The notes: generated from the letters alone by a model not told the origin. A stretch of 64,000 nt of DNA from Lichenicola sp965198655 (GCA_965198655.1 OZ240668.1:2914001-2978000), one strand, 5' to 3'. Positions 28,972-38,104 are shown, counted from the first letter of the stretch. Program-made: numbers and translations.

Positions 28972-29562
28972 TTGATCACCTGTGTTGCGCTCCGCGTGGC
29001 CGCCAAGGCCGCCCTGTGCCGCTGCGCCCTTGTCACGCCGCTGCTGTGCGCGCTGGGCACCAGCATGCCCGTCGAAGCCGCTGAGCCGCCTGTCTGGACC
29101 ACCGAGGAGTGCTCGGCGCATCCTTGGCCGATCCCTTTCGCCACCGACCAGACCACCCTGAGCCCTTTCGCGATCCAACGCCTGGACAAGCTCGTCACCG
29201 CTTGGCGCCTCGACGGCGGACCGCTCCTGGCATCGGGGCGCGTGGACGGGCAGGAGGACCGCCCGGGGCAGGCATTGTCAGCACGGCGGCTCAAGGTTGT
29301 GCTGGAGGCCCTGGAGGATCGTGGGGTGCCTGAAGGGGCCTTGTGGAGCCGCGACGACCACGGGACGGCCGGCGTGGCCCCCAACGCTGCCGGCCAGCCT
29401 GAGCCGCAGAACCGCACAGTCTGGATCGAGATGCCGAACGAAGGCACGAACTGCGCCCATAGGCTGGCAGGACAGCGGCGCGACTGGATCGCCAAGAACT
29501 GCCTGGCGGGCGGACACGGCGACCCTGCAACCTGCAAAAGCACCCTGGAGCTGTTGAACTAG
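28972..29562 (+). CDS. Exported OmpA-like domain protein
   Basis: 196 residues with an N-terminal hydrophobic export signal ending near VEAAEPP. The remainder matches an OmpA-like peptidoglycan-binding core: IPFATDQTTLSPFAIQRLDKL, a degenerate second strand (SGRVDGQED), LSARRLKVVLEALEDRGVP and NRTVWIEM. The usual GHTD is altered here, so binding is uncertain. The C-terminal tail has Cys residues that could pair in the periplasm. The TTG at 28972 lacks a strong ribosome site, so the true start may differ. The next gene begins 9 bases after its stop. Confidence 0.7.
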   Translation: MITCVALRVAAKAALCRCALVTPLLCALGTSMPVEAAEPPVWTTEECSAHPWPIPFATDQTTLSPFAIQRLDKLVTAWRLDGGPLLASGRVDGQEDRPGQALSARRLKVVLEALEDRGVPEGALWSRDDHGTAGVAPNAAGQPEPQNRTVWIEMPNEGTNCAHRLAGQRRDWIAKNCLAGGHGDPATCKSTLELLN

Positions 29563-29571
29563 GAGCCCACG

Positions 29572-30219
29572 ATGGCGCGCGGCTTGTCACTCACCACCCT
29601 CATCCCAGCCGGCAGCGGTCGATACGGCACCGGCCGGGCCGTCATGGACGTGTCGCGGCTGAACGACGCGACGCTGCTGCTCCAGGTGGTGCAGGCGCTG
29701 GATCTCGGCTTCCAGTGCCGCCTGCGGTCCCCGCTCATGACCGCGATGTGCAACACTCTGGACACCGGCAAGAGCGGCGGCGTCGCCTTCTTCAGCGTGG
29801 CTGCCGAGGCCGTCGCGGGAACTCACGCCCAGGCCGACGACAGCGGCGCCGATGGGGGCTTCTCCCTGTGGCGCTATCAGGGCGCCTGGAACAGGCTGGA
29901 CGCCCCGGTGCTGGAACGGGACAGCCTGCGGGTGTGGCTCAACCCGACCGGCGGCAACTTCAGCGTCACCGGCAACGGCCTCGAATACAACCGGCTGATC
30001 AACGTGCTGTGGCATGAGCTGCACCACTGCACGACCACACAGCACCACATCCGGGCAGCGGCACCGTATGCCGACAACGACCCGTGGAGAGCTGCGATCG
30101 CGGACATCGCGAGGGCGTTCCCGAGGACGGCGAGAGACCCGGTGACGGGGCAGCAGGTGACGCTGTTCGCCCCCGACCAGTGGACGCAGGCCGGCCGTCC
30201 GCGTCGCGCGATCGGCTGA
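29572..30219 (+). CDS. Uncharacterised protein with HELHH zinc-protease-like motif
   Basis: 215 residues, family not recognised. Residues about 139-150 read LINVLWHELHHCTT, an HExxH motif in a hydrophobic helix as in zincin metallopeptidases. A candidate third ligand is not obvious. An N-terminal helix precedes a Gly-rich region and a beta segment (SLRVWLNPTGGNFSVTGNG). No signal peptide is evident. It begins 9 bases after the OmpA-like gene with GGAG before the ATG, so the two are probably co-transcribed. Its length is small for a secreted protease; a conserved processing or structural role is possible. Confidence 0.7.
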   Translation: MARGLSLTTLIPAGSGRYGTGRAVMDVSRLNDATLLLQVVQALDLGFQCRLRSPLMTAMCNTLDTGKSGGVAFFSVAAEAVAGTHAQADDSGADGGFSLWRYQGAWNRLDAPVLERDSLRVWLNPTGGNFSVTGNGLEYNRLINVLWHELHHCTTTQHHIRAAAPYADNDPWRAAIADIARAFPRTARDPVTGQQVTLFAPDQWTQAGRPRRAIG

Positions 30220-30228
30220 TCGGCCTCC

Positions 30229-30606
30229 TCAGGCGGTGGCCGGCTTGTCCACCCGAGGGGGCGGCGGAAACTCGGCCACGACCTCGATCTCGCCGACGAT
30301 GGCGGCATTGAACGCCGGAAGGTCTTCGGCCGGTATCCAGTACTCCTCGTGCTCCCGCCCGCCAGCTTCCTGCACGGCATAGCCGGCGATGAAATCGCGC
30401 CGGACGGCGAAGCGCGTCACGAATCCTCCCCCACGCGGCGCGTTCCAGTCGCGCGCGATCTTGACGGCATACGCCTCGCTCAGCACCGGATAGAAGATCG
30501 GCTGATCCGGCAGTCGAGCCGGGAAGGCGCGCATGTCGGCCTGTGCGACGAGCTCCAGCTCGCGTGGACCAACCGGCCGCCAGAGGGTAATCACGTCAAC
30601 CGTCAT
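30229..30606 (-). CDS. ADP-ribosylation/crystallin J1-like small protein
   Basis: 125 residues resembling proteins annotated as ADP-ribosylation/crystallin J1. Visible blocks are LWRPVGPRELELVAQADMRAFP, LPDQPIFYPVLSEAYAVKIARDWN, GGFVTRFAVRRDFIAGYAVQ and EYWIPAEDLPAFNAAIVGEIEV. No enzymatic residues can be assigned. I used ATG 30606; upstream in-frame codons are less likely. It ends 9 bases from the convergent HELHH-motif gene. The family name is historical and does not establish ADP-ribosyl hydrolase activity. Confidence 0.75.
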   Translation of the reverse strand: MTVDVITLWRPVGPRELELVAQADMRAFPARLPDQPIFYPVLSEAYAVKIARDWNAPRGGGFVTRFAVRRDFIAGYAVQEAGGREHEEYWIPAEDLPAFNAAIVGEIEVVAEFPPPPRVDKPATA

Positions 30607-30702
30607 GATGCACGCTACCACAGCCGTGCTGGACCAAGTCGAGCGTTTCGAGTGTCGAACCTTGGCCCTGCTGCGCAGTCGTTACAGCCAAAGGAGATCG
30701 GC

Positions 30703-31350
30703 ATGACCACGCTCTATTGGGGCCCGCATACCTGCGCGATCGGCATCCACGTGCTGCTGGAGGAGATCGGCGCGCCGTACGACACGGTGAAGCTTGATGC
30801 CGCCGGCGGGGAAACGCACCGGCCGCCGTTCAGCACCCTCAACCCGAAGGAGAAGGTGCCGGTGCTGGTGCGGGACGACGGCTCGGTGCTGACCGAATAC
30901 GGCGCCATCGCGCGCGCCATCGCCTACGCCCACCCGCAGGCGGGCCTGCTGCCGGCGGACCGGGCGGACGAGATCCGGGCGCAGGAGATGATGGACTACG
31001 CGGTCGGCACCGTGCACGTCCTGGGCTTCGCGCGCATCTTCAAGCCGGCCATGTTCGAGCCTGACGACGTCGTGCACGGCACGCTAGGGCTGGGTGCTGG
31101 CCGGGTTAAGGCGCAAGGGCGGGTGATCGCGGAGAAGGGGCTGGGCATCCTGGCCAGGCAGCTCGACGGCCGCGAATGGGCCGGCGGCACCGCGTTCGGG
31201 ATCGCCGACACCGCCCTGTTCTACGTCGAGCGCTGGGCGCCGCAGGTGGGAATCGCCCTGCCCCCTCCCTTGGACGCCCACTTCGCGCGGATGAAGGCGC
31301 GGCCCGCGGTGCGCCGGGTGATGGAGATCTGGGGCGAGGCGGTCGACTGA
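30703..31350 (+). CDS. Glutathione S-transferase family protein
   Basis: 215 residues with the two-domain GST fold. The thioredoxin-like N-domain shows LYWGPHTCAIGIHVLLEEIGAPYD, NPKEKVPVLVRDDGSVLTEYGAIARAIA (cis-Pro before VLV; Glu-Tyr in the glutathione site) and then a helical domain with the conserved capping-box pattern FGIADTALFYVERW. Ser/Cys candidates for catalysis lie at residues 9-11. ATG 30703 follows AAAGGAG. Substrate unknown. Confidence 0.9.
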   Translation: MTTLYWGPHTCAIGIHVLLEEIGAPYDTVKLDAAGGETHRPPFSTLNPKEKVPVLVRDDGSVLTEYGAIARAIAYAHPQAGLLPADRADEIRAQEMMDYAVGTVHVLGFARIFKPAMFEPDDVVHGTLGLGAGRVKAQGRVIAEKGLGILARQLDGREWAGGTAFGIADTALFYVERWAPQVGIALPPPLDAHFARMKARPAVRRVMEIWGEAVD

Positions 31351-31369
31351 CCGCGCCCGGCCCGCCGCC

Positions 31370-32779
31370 TCAGCGCCCGATACGTCGCAGCGGCGCGCCA
31401 GCCAGCAGCTTGTGCTCGATCGACTCCAGCGACACGCCTTTCGTTTCCGGCACCAGGAACACCACGAACAGGACGAAGCCGGCGTTCAGGACGGCGAACA
31501 GCCAGAACGTGTCGGCCTGGCCCAGCACGGCGAGCAGGGTCAGGAAGGTGTTGCCGACCAGCCAGTTCGCCGCCCAGTTGGTGAAGGTGGACACCGCGAC
31601 GCCGAAGTCGCGCCCCTGCAGCGGCTGGATCTCCGAACACAGGGTCCAGATCAGCGGGCCGGGGGCGGCGGCAAAGCCGATGATGAACACCAGCACCATC
31701 GCCACCAGCAGGATGCGGCCGAACTCGCTGTGCACGCCGAGGCCGAGCAGGATGCCGACCGCGGCCATGCCGGCCGCCATGGTGACGAAGCCCGCGGCCA
31801 GCATCGGCTTGCGGCCCCACCGGTCGGCGAACGCGATCGCCAGCAGGGTGGCCAGCACGTTGCACAGGCCGACCACCGCGGTGGCCCAGTTGGAGGCGCC
31901 GGCGCCGAAGCCGGCCAGGCCGAAGATCTTGGGCGCGTAGTACATGATCACGTTGATGCCGGTCAGTTGCTGGACCACCTGCAGCCCGACGCCGAGATAG
32001 ACCGAGCGGCGGAAGTTGCGGTTGCCGCGGAACATGGCGGTGCCGGACTGCCACACCGTCAGCTCGGTGCGGATGCCCTCGATCTCGCGCTCGACCTCGG
32101 CAGGATCGTCGCGCAGGCCACGCAGCACCATGCGCGCCTGCTCGTCGCGGCCGTGCAGCAGGAACCAGCGCGGGCTTTCCGGCAGGAACAGCACCGCGAC
32201 CAGGAAGGCGAGCCCGGGCACGACGATGATGCCCAGCATCAGCCGCCAGTTGCCGCTGGGCGTCAGCAGGCTGTCGGACACGAAGGCGAGCAGGATGCCG
32301 ATCGTCACCATCAACTGGTAGAGCGACACCATGGCGCCGCGCCAATGCGACGGCGCCACCTCGGAGATGTAGAGCGGGCTGGTGAAGGCGACGATGCCGA
32401 TGGCCAGGCCCAGCACCACGCGGCCGATCATCAGGGTCGCGACCCCGCCCGCGAAGGCGCACAGCAGGGCGCCGGCGACGAACAGCAGTGCCCCGACCAG
32501 CAGCGACGTGCGCCGGCCGAGCCGGTAGGACAGCGTGCCGGCCCCGGCGGCACCGAGGGCGGCGCCCACCATCATGATGCTGACGATCCACTCCTCCGTG
32601 CGCGTGCCGGCGCCGAACGCCTTGCCGATGAAGCCGAGGGCGCCCGCGATCACGCCGATGTCCAGCCCGAACATCAGCCCGGCCAGGCTCGCCAGCCCGC
32701 AGGTGACGAGGGCGCGCATCGGCAGGTGGTCCGACACCGTGCCGGGCGGCGTGGCGACGCGGTCGCGTGTGGTGGACAT
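31370..32779 (-). CDS. MFS sugar/proton symporter (GalP/XylE-like)
   Basis: 469-residue inner-membrane transporter with 12 predicted helices. The sugar-porter signatures are present: GLMFGLDIGVIAGAL, RLGRR after helix 2, PLYISEVAPSHWRGAMVSLYQL, PESPRW at the end of helix 6, QQLTGINVIMYYAPKIF in helix 7, DRWGRKP and PETKGVSLE at the end. This places it with D-galactose or D-xylose:H+ symporters; the sugar cannot be named. I chose ATG 32779; the upstream extension is not conserved-looking. It converges on the GST gene and diverges from the TauE/SafE gene. Confidence 0.92.
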   Translation of the reverse strand: MSTTRDRVATPPGTVSDHLPMRALVTCGLASLAGLMFGLDIGVIAGALGFIGKAFGAGTRTEEWIVSIMMVGAALGAAGAGTLSYRLGRRTSLLVGALLFVAGALLCAFAGGVATLMIGRVVLGLAIGIVAFTSPLYISEVAPSHWRGAMVSLYQLMVTIGILLAFVSDSLLTPSGNWRLMLGIIVVPGLAFLVAVLFLPESPRWFLLHGRDEQARMVLRGLRDDPAEVEREIEGIRTELTVWQSGTAMFRGNRNFRRSVYLGVGLQVVQQLTGINVIMYYAPKIFGLAGFGAGASNWATAVVGLCNVLATLLAIAFADRWGRKPMLAAGFVTMAAGMAAVGILLGLGVHSEFGRILLVAMVLVFIIGFAAAPGPLIWTLCSEIQPLQGRDFGVAVSTFTNWAANWLVGNTFLTLLAVLGQADTFWLFAVLNAGFVLFVVFLVPETKGVSLESIEHKLLAGAPLRRIGR

Positions 32780-32927
32780 GGCGTGGTCGCTCCGTGCTGG
32801 CCCCTCGAGCCTTACGCGCGGGCACGGCAACGGCTCCCCCGGCACCGGACGCGCCGTCCGGCCGGCGCATCATGGACAGCCAGCCCCGGAAGCTGTTTCG
32901 TGCCACGGCACGTCCCAGGAATGCTTC

Positions 32928-33716
32928 ATGGTCCCATACCAGCCGTTCTCGCCGGTCTACGCGTTCTCGGGACTGATGATCGGCATCCTGGTCGGCCTGA
33001 CCGGGGTGGGCGGCGGGTCGCTGATGACGCCGCTCCTGGTGCTGCTGTTCCGCTTCCATCCCGCGACGGCGATCGGCACCGACCTGCTCTACGCCGCCAC
33101 CACCAAGACCGCGGGCACGCTGGTGCACGGGCTGATCGGCACGGTAGAATGGCGCCTGGTGGCCCTGCTGGCGGCGGGCTCCCTGCCGGGAACGCTGGGG
33201 ACCCTGTGGACCTTGTCCCGGCTCGGGCCGCCCACCGCCTCGACCGGGCACCTGTTGTCGGTGCTGCTGGGCGTGGCGCTGCTGCTGACCGCGGCTAGCC
33301 TGATCCTGCGCGGCACGCTGATGCGCTGGGCCGCGAAACGCAATTTAAGCCCGGGCGGACGGCGCAGGACGGCGCTGACGGTGGCGCTCGGCATCTATCT
33401 CGGCGTGTTCGTGACCCTGTCGTCGGTGGGTGCCGGCGCCATCGGGGTCACGGTGCTGATCCTGCTGTATCCGGCGCTGCCGACCGCGCGTGTGGTCGGC
33501 TCGGACATCGCCCACGCGGTGCCGCTCACCCTGGTGGCCGGGATCGGCCACTGGATGATCGGCTCGGTCGACTGGCACCTGTTCCTGTCGCTGGTGACGG
33601 GCTCGATCCCGGGCGTGGTGATCGGCAGCCTGGTCGGCACCCGCGTGTCCGAGCGGGTGCTGCGGCCGGCGCTGGCGACCATTCTAGTTGTGGTGGGAGT
33701 GCGCCTGCTCGGTTGA
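32928..33716 (+). CDS. Sulfite exporter TauE/SafE family protein
   Basis: 262-residue membrane protein of the TSUP family with about eight hydrophobic segments arranged in two halves. The family pattern appears early as GLTGVGGGSLMTPLLVLLF and again as SVGAGAIGVTVLILLYP in the second half, followed by GSDIAHAVPLTLVAGIGH. Such proteins move sulfite, sulfonates or other organic anions; which is unknown. ATG 32928 follows CCAGGA. It may relate to the ssu sulfonate genes near 52-57 kb only by general theme. Confidence 0.88.
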   Translation: MVPYQPFSPVYAFSGLMIGILVGLTGVGGGSLMTPLLVLLFRFHPATAIGTDLLYAATTKTAGTLVHGLIGTVEWRLVALLAAGSLPGTLGTLWTLSRLGPPTASTGHLLSVLLGVALLLTAASLILRGTLMRWAAKRNLSPGGRRRTALTVALGIYLGVFVTLSSVGAGAIGVTVLILLYPALPTARVVGSDIAHAVPLTLVAGIGHWMIGSVDWHLFLSLVTGSIPGVVIGSLVGTRVSERVLRPALATILVVVGVRLLG

Positions 33717-33718
33717 AG

Positions 33719-33822
33719 GCCAGGGCTCTGCCCTGGACCCGCTGGGGCCGGAGGCCCCAGACCCCTGGGTTTGAAGGGCTCCCGCCCTTCATTGGGTCCA
33801 GGGGCAAAGCCGCTGGTCTTAG
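33719..33822. repeat. Dispersed palindromic repeat, copy D
   Basis: Modules Y (33719-33767, with TGGGGCCGGAGGCCCCA) and X (33768-33822) are joined with no spacer. Module X carries two changes relative to copies B and C, TCCCGCCC and CATTGGG. It fills almost the entire gap between the convergent TauE/SafE and DegP-like genes. Confidence 0.92.
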
Positions 33823-33826
33823 CCGC

Positions 33827-35392
33827 TTAGCCCTGCCCGTCGCCCTCCGACCCGTTATCCCCGTCGCCGCCGGCGCCGCTGTTGTCGTTGGGCGAGATCG
33901 CGACGAACAGCATCTGCCCGTCATGCAGCACGCGGAGCGCCACCTCGCCGTTCTTCAGCGACGCGTGGATCGCATCCGCCGCCTGGTGCGGGCTGTTCAC
34001 CAGGGTGTTGCCGACGCCCACGATCACGTCGCCGGCCTTGAGCCCGGCCTGGTCGGCGGCCGAGCCGCCCTGCACGTCGCGCACCACCACGCCCTTGACG
34101 TCCTCGTCGAGGCCGAGCTGCTGGCGCAGGTCGGGGGTGAGGGCGGCCAGCGACACGCCGATGGAGCCGGTGTTGCTGCTGCCCCCCTGGGCGACCGCCT
34201 GGCCGCCGCCGCCCGGCTTGAGCGCCACCGTGGCCTGGGCGGTCTGCGTGGCGCCGCCGCGCAGGAAGGTCAGCGTCACCTTGGTGTTCGGCACCACGCC
34301 GGCGACCTTGACCGCCAGGTCGCGCGGGTTGCCGACCTTCTGGTCGTTCAGCCTGGTGATGACGTCGCCCGGCTTGATCCCGGCCTTCTCCGCCGGGCTG
34401 TCGTCCTGCACGCTGGCGACCAGGGCGCCGGCGGTGTCCGGGCTGCTGCCCTGGATCGGCAGGTTCAGCGCCTTGGCCATGCCGGGCGTGATCTCCTGCG
34501 CGGTGACGCCGATGAAGCCGCGCTGCACGTGGCCGGTCTTCTCGAGCTGCGAGACCACGTCCTTCACCGTGTCGGAGGGGATCGCGAAGCCGATGCCGAT
34601 CGAGCCGCCGCCGCTGCCCGGCGACAGGATGGCGGTGTTCACCCCCACCACCTTGCCGTCCTGGGTGATCAGCGGGCCGCCGGAGTTGCCACGGTTGATC
34701 GGCGCGTCGACCTGGATGAAGCTTTCGTACGGGCCGTCGCCGATGTCGCGGCCACGCGCCGACACGATGCCCGCGGTGACCGAGCCGCCCAGCCCGTACG
34801 GGTTGCCGACCGCGATCACCCATTCGCCCGGCTGCACGTCGTCGCTTTCGCCGAGCTGGATGAAGGACAGCTTGGCGGACGGCTTGACCTTGAGCAGCGC
34901 GATGTCGGTGCCGGCGTCGTGCCCGACCACCTTGGCCTTGAGGGTGGTGCCGTCGTCCATGGTGACGCTGACGGAGGTCGCGTTCTTCACCACGTGGTTG
35001 TTGGTGACGATGTAGCCGTCGGCGGAGATGATGAAGCCGGAGCCGCGCGCCTCGACCGTGCGCGAGCCGCGCTGCTGCGGCGCCTGGAACGGGAACGGGA
35101 ACGGGAACGGCGCCTGCTGGCCGCCGCCGCCCTCGCCGCCCCCCTGCTCCTCGTCGTCCGAGCCGTCGTCCTTGAGCATGGAGGTGATGGACACCACCGC
35201 CGGCCGCACCTGCTTGGCCAAGTCGACGAAGTCCGGCAGGTGCTGGCTCATGCCGCTCGGCTGGAGCGCGTTCTGCGCCCGTGCCGGGGTGGCGACGCCG
35301 CCCAAGGTGGTGCCGGCGAGCAGGGCGGCACAGGCGGTGGCGACCCAGCGCGAGCGGGAGCGGGACGAGGAGGTCTGCGGGGCGTCCGACAT
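33827..35392 (-). CDS. degP: DegP/HtrA-type periplasmic serine protease
   Basis: 521-residue periplasmic quality-control protease. A signal peptide (about 1-40, ending ARAQ) leads to a trypsin-like domain with catalytic His133 (TNNHVV), Asp163 (DIALL) and Ser237 (GNSGGP). Two PDZ domains follow (about 300-395 and 410-495, with KPGDVITRLND and KAGDVIVGVGN). An Asp/Glu/Gly-rich loop with an FPFPFPF run, encoded by a GAACGG tandem repeat near 35094-35115, lies where DegP has its LA loop. tadA is 91 bases upstream on the same strand. MucD is an alternative family name. Confidence 0.95.
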   Translation of the reverse strand: MSDAPQTSSSRSRSRWVATACAALLAGTTLGGVATPARAQNALQPSGMSQHLPDFVDLAKQVRPAVVSITSMLKDDGSDDEEQGGGEGGGGQQAPFPFPFPFQAPQQRGSRTVEARGSGFIISADGYIVTNNHVVKNATSVSVTMDDGTTLKAKVVGHDAGTDIALLKVKPSAKLSFIQLGESDDVQPGEWVIAVGNPYGLGGSVTAGIVSARGRDIGDGPYESFIQVDAPINRGNSGGPLITQDGKVVGVNTAILSPGSGGGSIGIGFAIPSDTVKDVVSQLEKTGHVQRGFIGVTAQEITPGMAKALNLPIQGSSPDTAGALVASVQDDSPAEKAGIKPGDVITRLNDQKVGNPRDLAVKVAGVVPNTKVTLTFLRGGATQTAQATVALKPGGGGQAVAQGGSSNTGSIGVSLAALTPDLRQQLGLDEDVKGVVVRDVQGGSAADQAGLKAGDVIVGVGNTLVNSPHQAADAIHASLKNGEVALRVLHDGQMLFVAISPNDNSGAGGDGDNGSEGDGQG

Positions 35393-35483
35393 GGTGGTCC
35401 TGTTGTTTGGGGATCGTTCGACGATGGAGCGGAAGATGTGCCCTGCCGCCCGGATTCCCTCCTACGCGGCGATGAAACCTGCG

Positions 35484-35960
35484 TTAGCCGCGTAAGCGGT
35501 GGAAGAATTCGCGCAGCAGGGTTGCCGCCTCGCGCTCGCGCACGCCGCCCACCACCTCCGGCCGATGCAGGCAGCCGAGCTGTCGGTATAGGCGCGGCCC
35601 GTGGTCCACCGCACCCCCCTTCGGGTCGTAGGCGCCGAACACGACGCGGGCGACGCGGAAGTGGGACGCGGCGGCGGCGCACATCGGGCATGGCTCCAGC
35701 GTCGCCACCAGGCTGCACCCGTCCAGCCGGGTCCGCCCGAGCAGGAGCGAGGCCGCGCGCAGGGCCAGCAGCTCGGCATGGGCGGACGCGTCGCGCCGTT
35801 GCTCCACCTCGTTGCCGGCGGAGGCAAGCACCCGTCCGTCCGGCGCCAGCACCACGGCGCCCACCGGCACCTCGCCACGCGCCCCGGCGGCGCGCGCCTC
35901 GCGCAAGGCCGCCCCCATGGGGGTGGTCGATCCATCTCCGGCTCCGGCGCGCAATTCCAT
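35484..35960 (-). CDS. tadA: tRNA-adenosine deaminase TadA family
   Basis: Zinc deaminase predicted to convert A34 to inosine in tRNA-Arg(ACG). The 158 residues have the zinc site HAE (ASAHAELLALRAA) and PCPMC (ATLEPCPMCAAAASHFRVARVVFGAYDPKGGAVDHG). The latter run is typical of TadA, not cytidine deaminase. The TadA-like VPVGAVVL is also present. The start at 35960 leaves only 29 bases to the divergent peptidase C26 gene. Confidence 0.92.
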   Translation of the reverse strand: MELRAGAGDGSTTPMGAALREARAAGARGEVPVGAVVLAPDGRVLASAGNEVEQRRDASAHAELLALRAASLLLGRTRLDGCSLVATLEPCPMCAAAASHFRVARVVFGAYDPKGGAVDHGPRLYRQLGCLHRPEVVGGVREREAATLLREFFHRLRG

Positions 35961-35989
35961 GGCGCACGATATTGCTCTAACCAGTCCGG

Positions 35990-36739
35990 ATGAAGCGCAC
36001 CCGCCCCGTGATCGGCGTCACCCTCGACAGCGAGCCGGGAAGCCTGGCGGGACGCGGGGCGGGATCCGCGTCCTATTCCGCCTACCCGTGGTACGCGCTG
36101 CGGGCGAACTACATGGGGTGCCTGGCGGAGGCCGGCGGGCTGCCGGTGGCGCTGCCGCACCACCCGTCGCTGGCCGGCGCGATGCTGGACGCGATCGACG
36201 CGCTGGTGGTGACCGGCGGGGCGTTCGACGTCGATCCCGGGCTCTACGGCGACGGCGAGCGGCACGACACGGTGGTGCTGAAGCGGGAGCGGACCGCGGC
36301 CGAGCTCGCCCTGCTGCGCGGCGCGATCGAGCGCGACATGCCGGTGCTGGGCATCTGCGGCGGGGAGCAGTTGCTGGCGGTGGCCCTCGGCGGCACGCTG
36401 ATCCAGCACATCCCGGACAGCGTCGCGGGACCGCTCGCGCACGAGCAGCCGAACCCGCGCCACGAGGCGGGCCATGCGGTGCGGATCGAGCCCGGCACGA
36501 TCCTGGCGCGAATCGTCGGCCGCGACACGATGCGGGTGAACTCCTCGCACCACCAGGCGGTGCGCGATCCGGGCCGGGGCCGGGTCAACGCTTTGGCGCC
36601 GGACGGGGTGATCGAGGGGATCGAGGATCCGGAGCGATCCTTCTGCCTCGGGCTGCAATGGCATCCGGAGTTCGCGATCGATCCCGGCGACCGGCTCGTG
36701 TTCCAGGCGCTGGTGTCGGCGGCCGCGGTCCGGCCGTGA
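35990..36739 (+). CDS. Peptidase C26 / gamma-glutamyl-GABA hydrolase-like amidotransferase
   Basis: 249-residue class I glutamine amidotransferase fold. The catalytic Cys is in VLGICGGEQLLAVALGG, and His/Glu in LGLQWHPEF. The N-terminal segment VIGVTLDSEPG and the DALVVTGGAFDVDP loop match PuuD-type hydrolases that cleave gamma-glutamyl peptides. No polyamine-pathway genes are adjacent, so the substrate is open. Its TGA overlaps the GTG of the pseudouridine synthase gene. Confidence 0.9.
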   Translation: MKRTRPVIGVTLDSEPGSLAGRGAGSASYSAYPWYALRANYMGCLAEAGGLPVALPHHPSLAGAMLDAIDALVVTGGAFDVDPGLYGDGERHDTVVLKRERTAAELALLRGAIERDMPVLGICGGEQLLAVALGGTLIQHIPDSVAGPLAHEQPNPRHEAGHAVRIEPGTILARIVGRDTMRVNSSHHQAVRDPGRGRVNALAPDGVIEGIEDPERSFCLGLQWHPEFAIDPGDRLVFQALVSAAAVRP

Positions 36740-37494
36740 ACGAGGGGGCGCCAGGATCCGAGCCTGAGCCGGGCGCCGAGCGCGGCGAGCGCATCGCCAA
36801 GTGGCTGTCCCGCGCCGGGGTCGCCAGCCGGCGCGACGCGGAGAAGCTGCTGGCGGAGGGCAAGATCCGGCTGAACAACCGGGCGGTGACCCACCCCGCC
36901 ACCTTCGTGCAGCCGGGCGACACGGTGCAGGTGTCCGGCCGCGTGGTCGACCAGCCGGACCGCACCCGGCTGTGGCGCTACCACAAGCCGGACGGGCTGG
37001 TGACCACGCACAAGGACCCGGAAGGCCGTCCCACCGTGTTCGCGGCCCTGCCGCCCGGGCTGCCGCGCGTGGTGTCGGTGGGGCGGCTCGACCTCAACAG
37101 CGAGGGGCTGCTGCTGCTGACCAACGACGGCGCGCTGGCGCGGCAGCTGGAGCTGCCGTCGAACGGCTGGATCCGCCGCTACCGGGTGCGGGTGTTCGGG
37201 GCGGTGGACGAGCGGCAGCTGGCCGAGCTGGCGCGCGGCCCGGTGGTGGAAGGCGTGCGCTACGGCCCGATCGAGGCCGGGCTCGACAGCCGGAAGGGCG
37301 ACAACGCCTGGATCACCGTGGCGCTGCGGGAAGGGCGCAACCGCGAGATCCGCCGGGTGATGACCAGCCTCGGGTTCCATGTCAGCCGGCTGATCCGCAC
37401 CTCCTACGGCCCGTTCCAGCTCAGCGACCTGCGCCGCTCCGAGCTGGAGGAGGTCAACGGCAAGGTCCTGCGCGAGCAGCTGCCCAAGACATGA
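36736..37494 (+). CDS. RsuA/RluB-family pseudouridine synthase
   Basis: 252 residues: an N-terminal S4 RNA-binding domain (ERIAKWLSRAGVASRRDAEKLL) and a catalytic domain with the family GRLDLNSEGLLLLTNDG, where Asp is the catalytic residue, plus EGRNREIRRVM. It probably modifies a uridine of 23S or 16S rRNA, RluB being the nearer guess from the RTSYGPFQL motif. The GTG at 36736 overlaps the upstream stop as GTGA, indicating coupling. rsmD follows 43 bases later, giving an rRNA-modification cluster. Confidence 0.92.
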   Translation: MNEGAPGSEPEPGAERGERIAKWLSRAGVASRRDAEKLLAEGKIRLNNRAVTHPATFVQPGDTVQVSGRVVDQPDRTRLWRYHKPDGLVTTHKDPEGRPTVFAALPPGLPRVVSVGRLDLNSEGLLLLTNDGALARQLELPSNGWIRRYRVRVFGAVDERQLAELARGPVVEGVRYGPIEAGLDSRKGDNAWITVALREGRNREIRRVMTSLGFHVSRLIRTSYGPFQLSDLRRSELEEVNGKVLREQLPKT

Positions 37495-37537
37495 GGCCCG
37501 GCACGGCCGGTGGGCGTCCGGGCGCTGGCCGCCGGTC

Positions 37538-38104
37538 ATGCGCATAATCGCCGGCAGCCTGCGCGGCCGCAGCCTGGCGACGCCGACCGGCGCCGCCACC
37601 CGCCCCACCGCCGACCGGGTGCGGCAGGCCTTGTTCGACATGCTGGCCCATACGGCCTGGGCCGGCGACGCGCTGCAGGGCGGAGTGGTCGACGCCTTCG
37701 CCGGCACCGGCGCGCTTGGGCTGGAAGCGCTGTCGCGCGGTGCGGCGCGCGCCGTGTTCCTGGAGCGCGACCGCGCAGCACTCGCCTGCGTCGCCGCTAA
37801 CATCGCGTCCTGCCGGATGACGCCGCGGGCGCTGGCGCTCGGCGGCGACGCGCTGCGTCCCCCGGCGCTACGTCCCGGCTGGGGGGGTGCCGGGCTGGTG
37901 TTCCTCGATCCGCCCTATGGCGACGGGCTGGCGGCGCCAGCCTTGTCGGCCCTGTTGGCATCGGGCTGGGTGGCGCCGGCCGCCCTGGCGGTCGCCGAGG
38001 TCGCCGCAGCGGAGCCGGCGCCGACCGGTCTGCCGCTGCTGGCCGAGCGCCTGCACGGCGCGGCCCGGCTGTGCGTCTGGCGCCTGGGCGGAGGTGCCGG
38101 CTGA
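37538..38104 (+). CDS. rsmD: 16S rRNA (guanine966-N2)-methyltransferase RsmD
   Basis: 188 residues with the RsmD opening MRIIAGSLRGRSLATP and TRPTADRVRQALFDML. SAM motif I is VVDAFAGTGALGLEALSRGA and the N2-methyltransferase catalytic motif is DPPYG. It methylates G966 in the small subunit rRNA. It lies 43 bases after the pseudouridine synthase gene on the same strand. The C-terminal part is somewhat Ala-rich but the length is normal. Confidence 0.95.
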   Translation: MRIIAGSLRGRSLATPTGAATRPTADRVRQALFDMLAHTAWAGDALQGGVVDAFAGTGALGLEALSRGAARAVFLERDRAALACVAANIASCRMTPRALALGGDALRPPALRPGWGGAGLVFLDPPYGDGLAAPALSALLASGWVAPAALAVAEVAAAEPAPTGLPLLAERLHGAARLCVWRLGGGAG

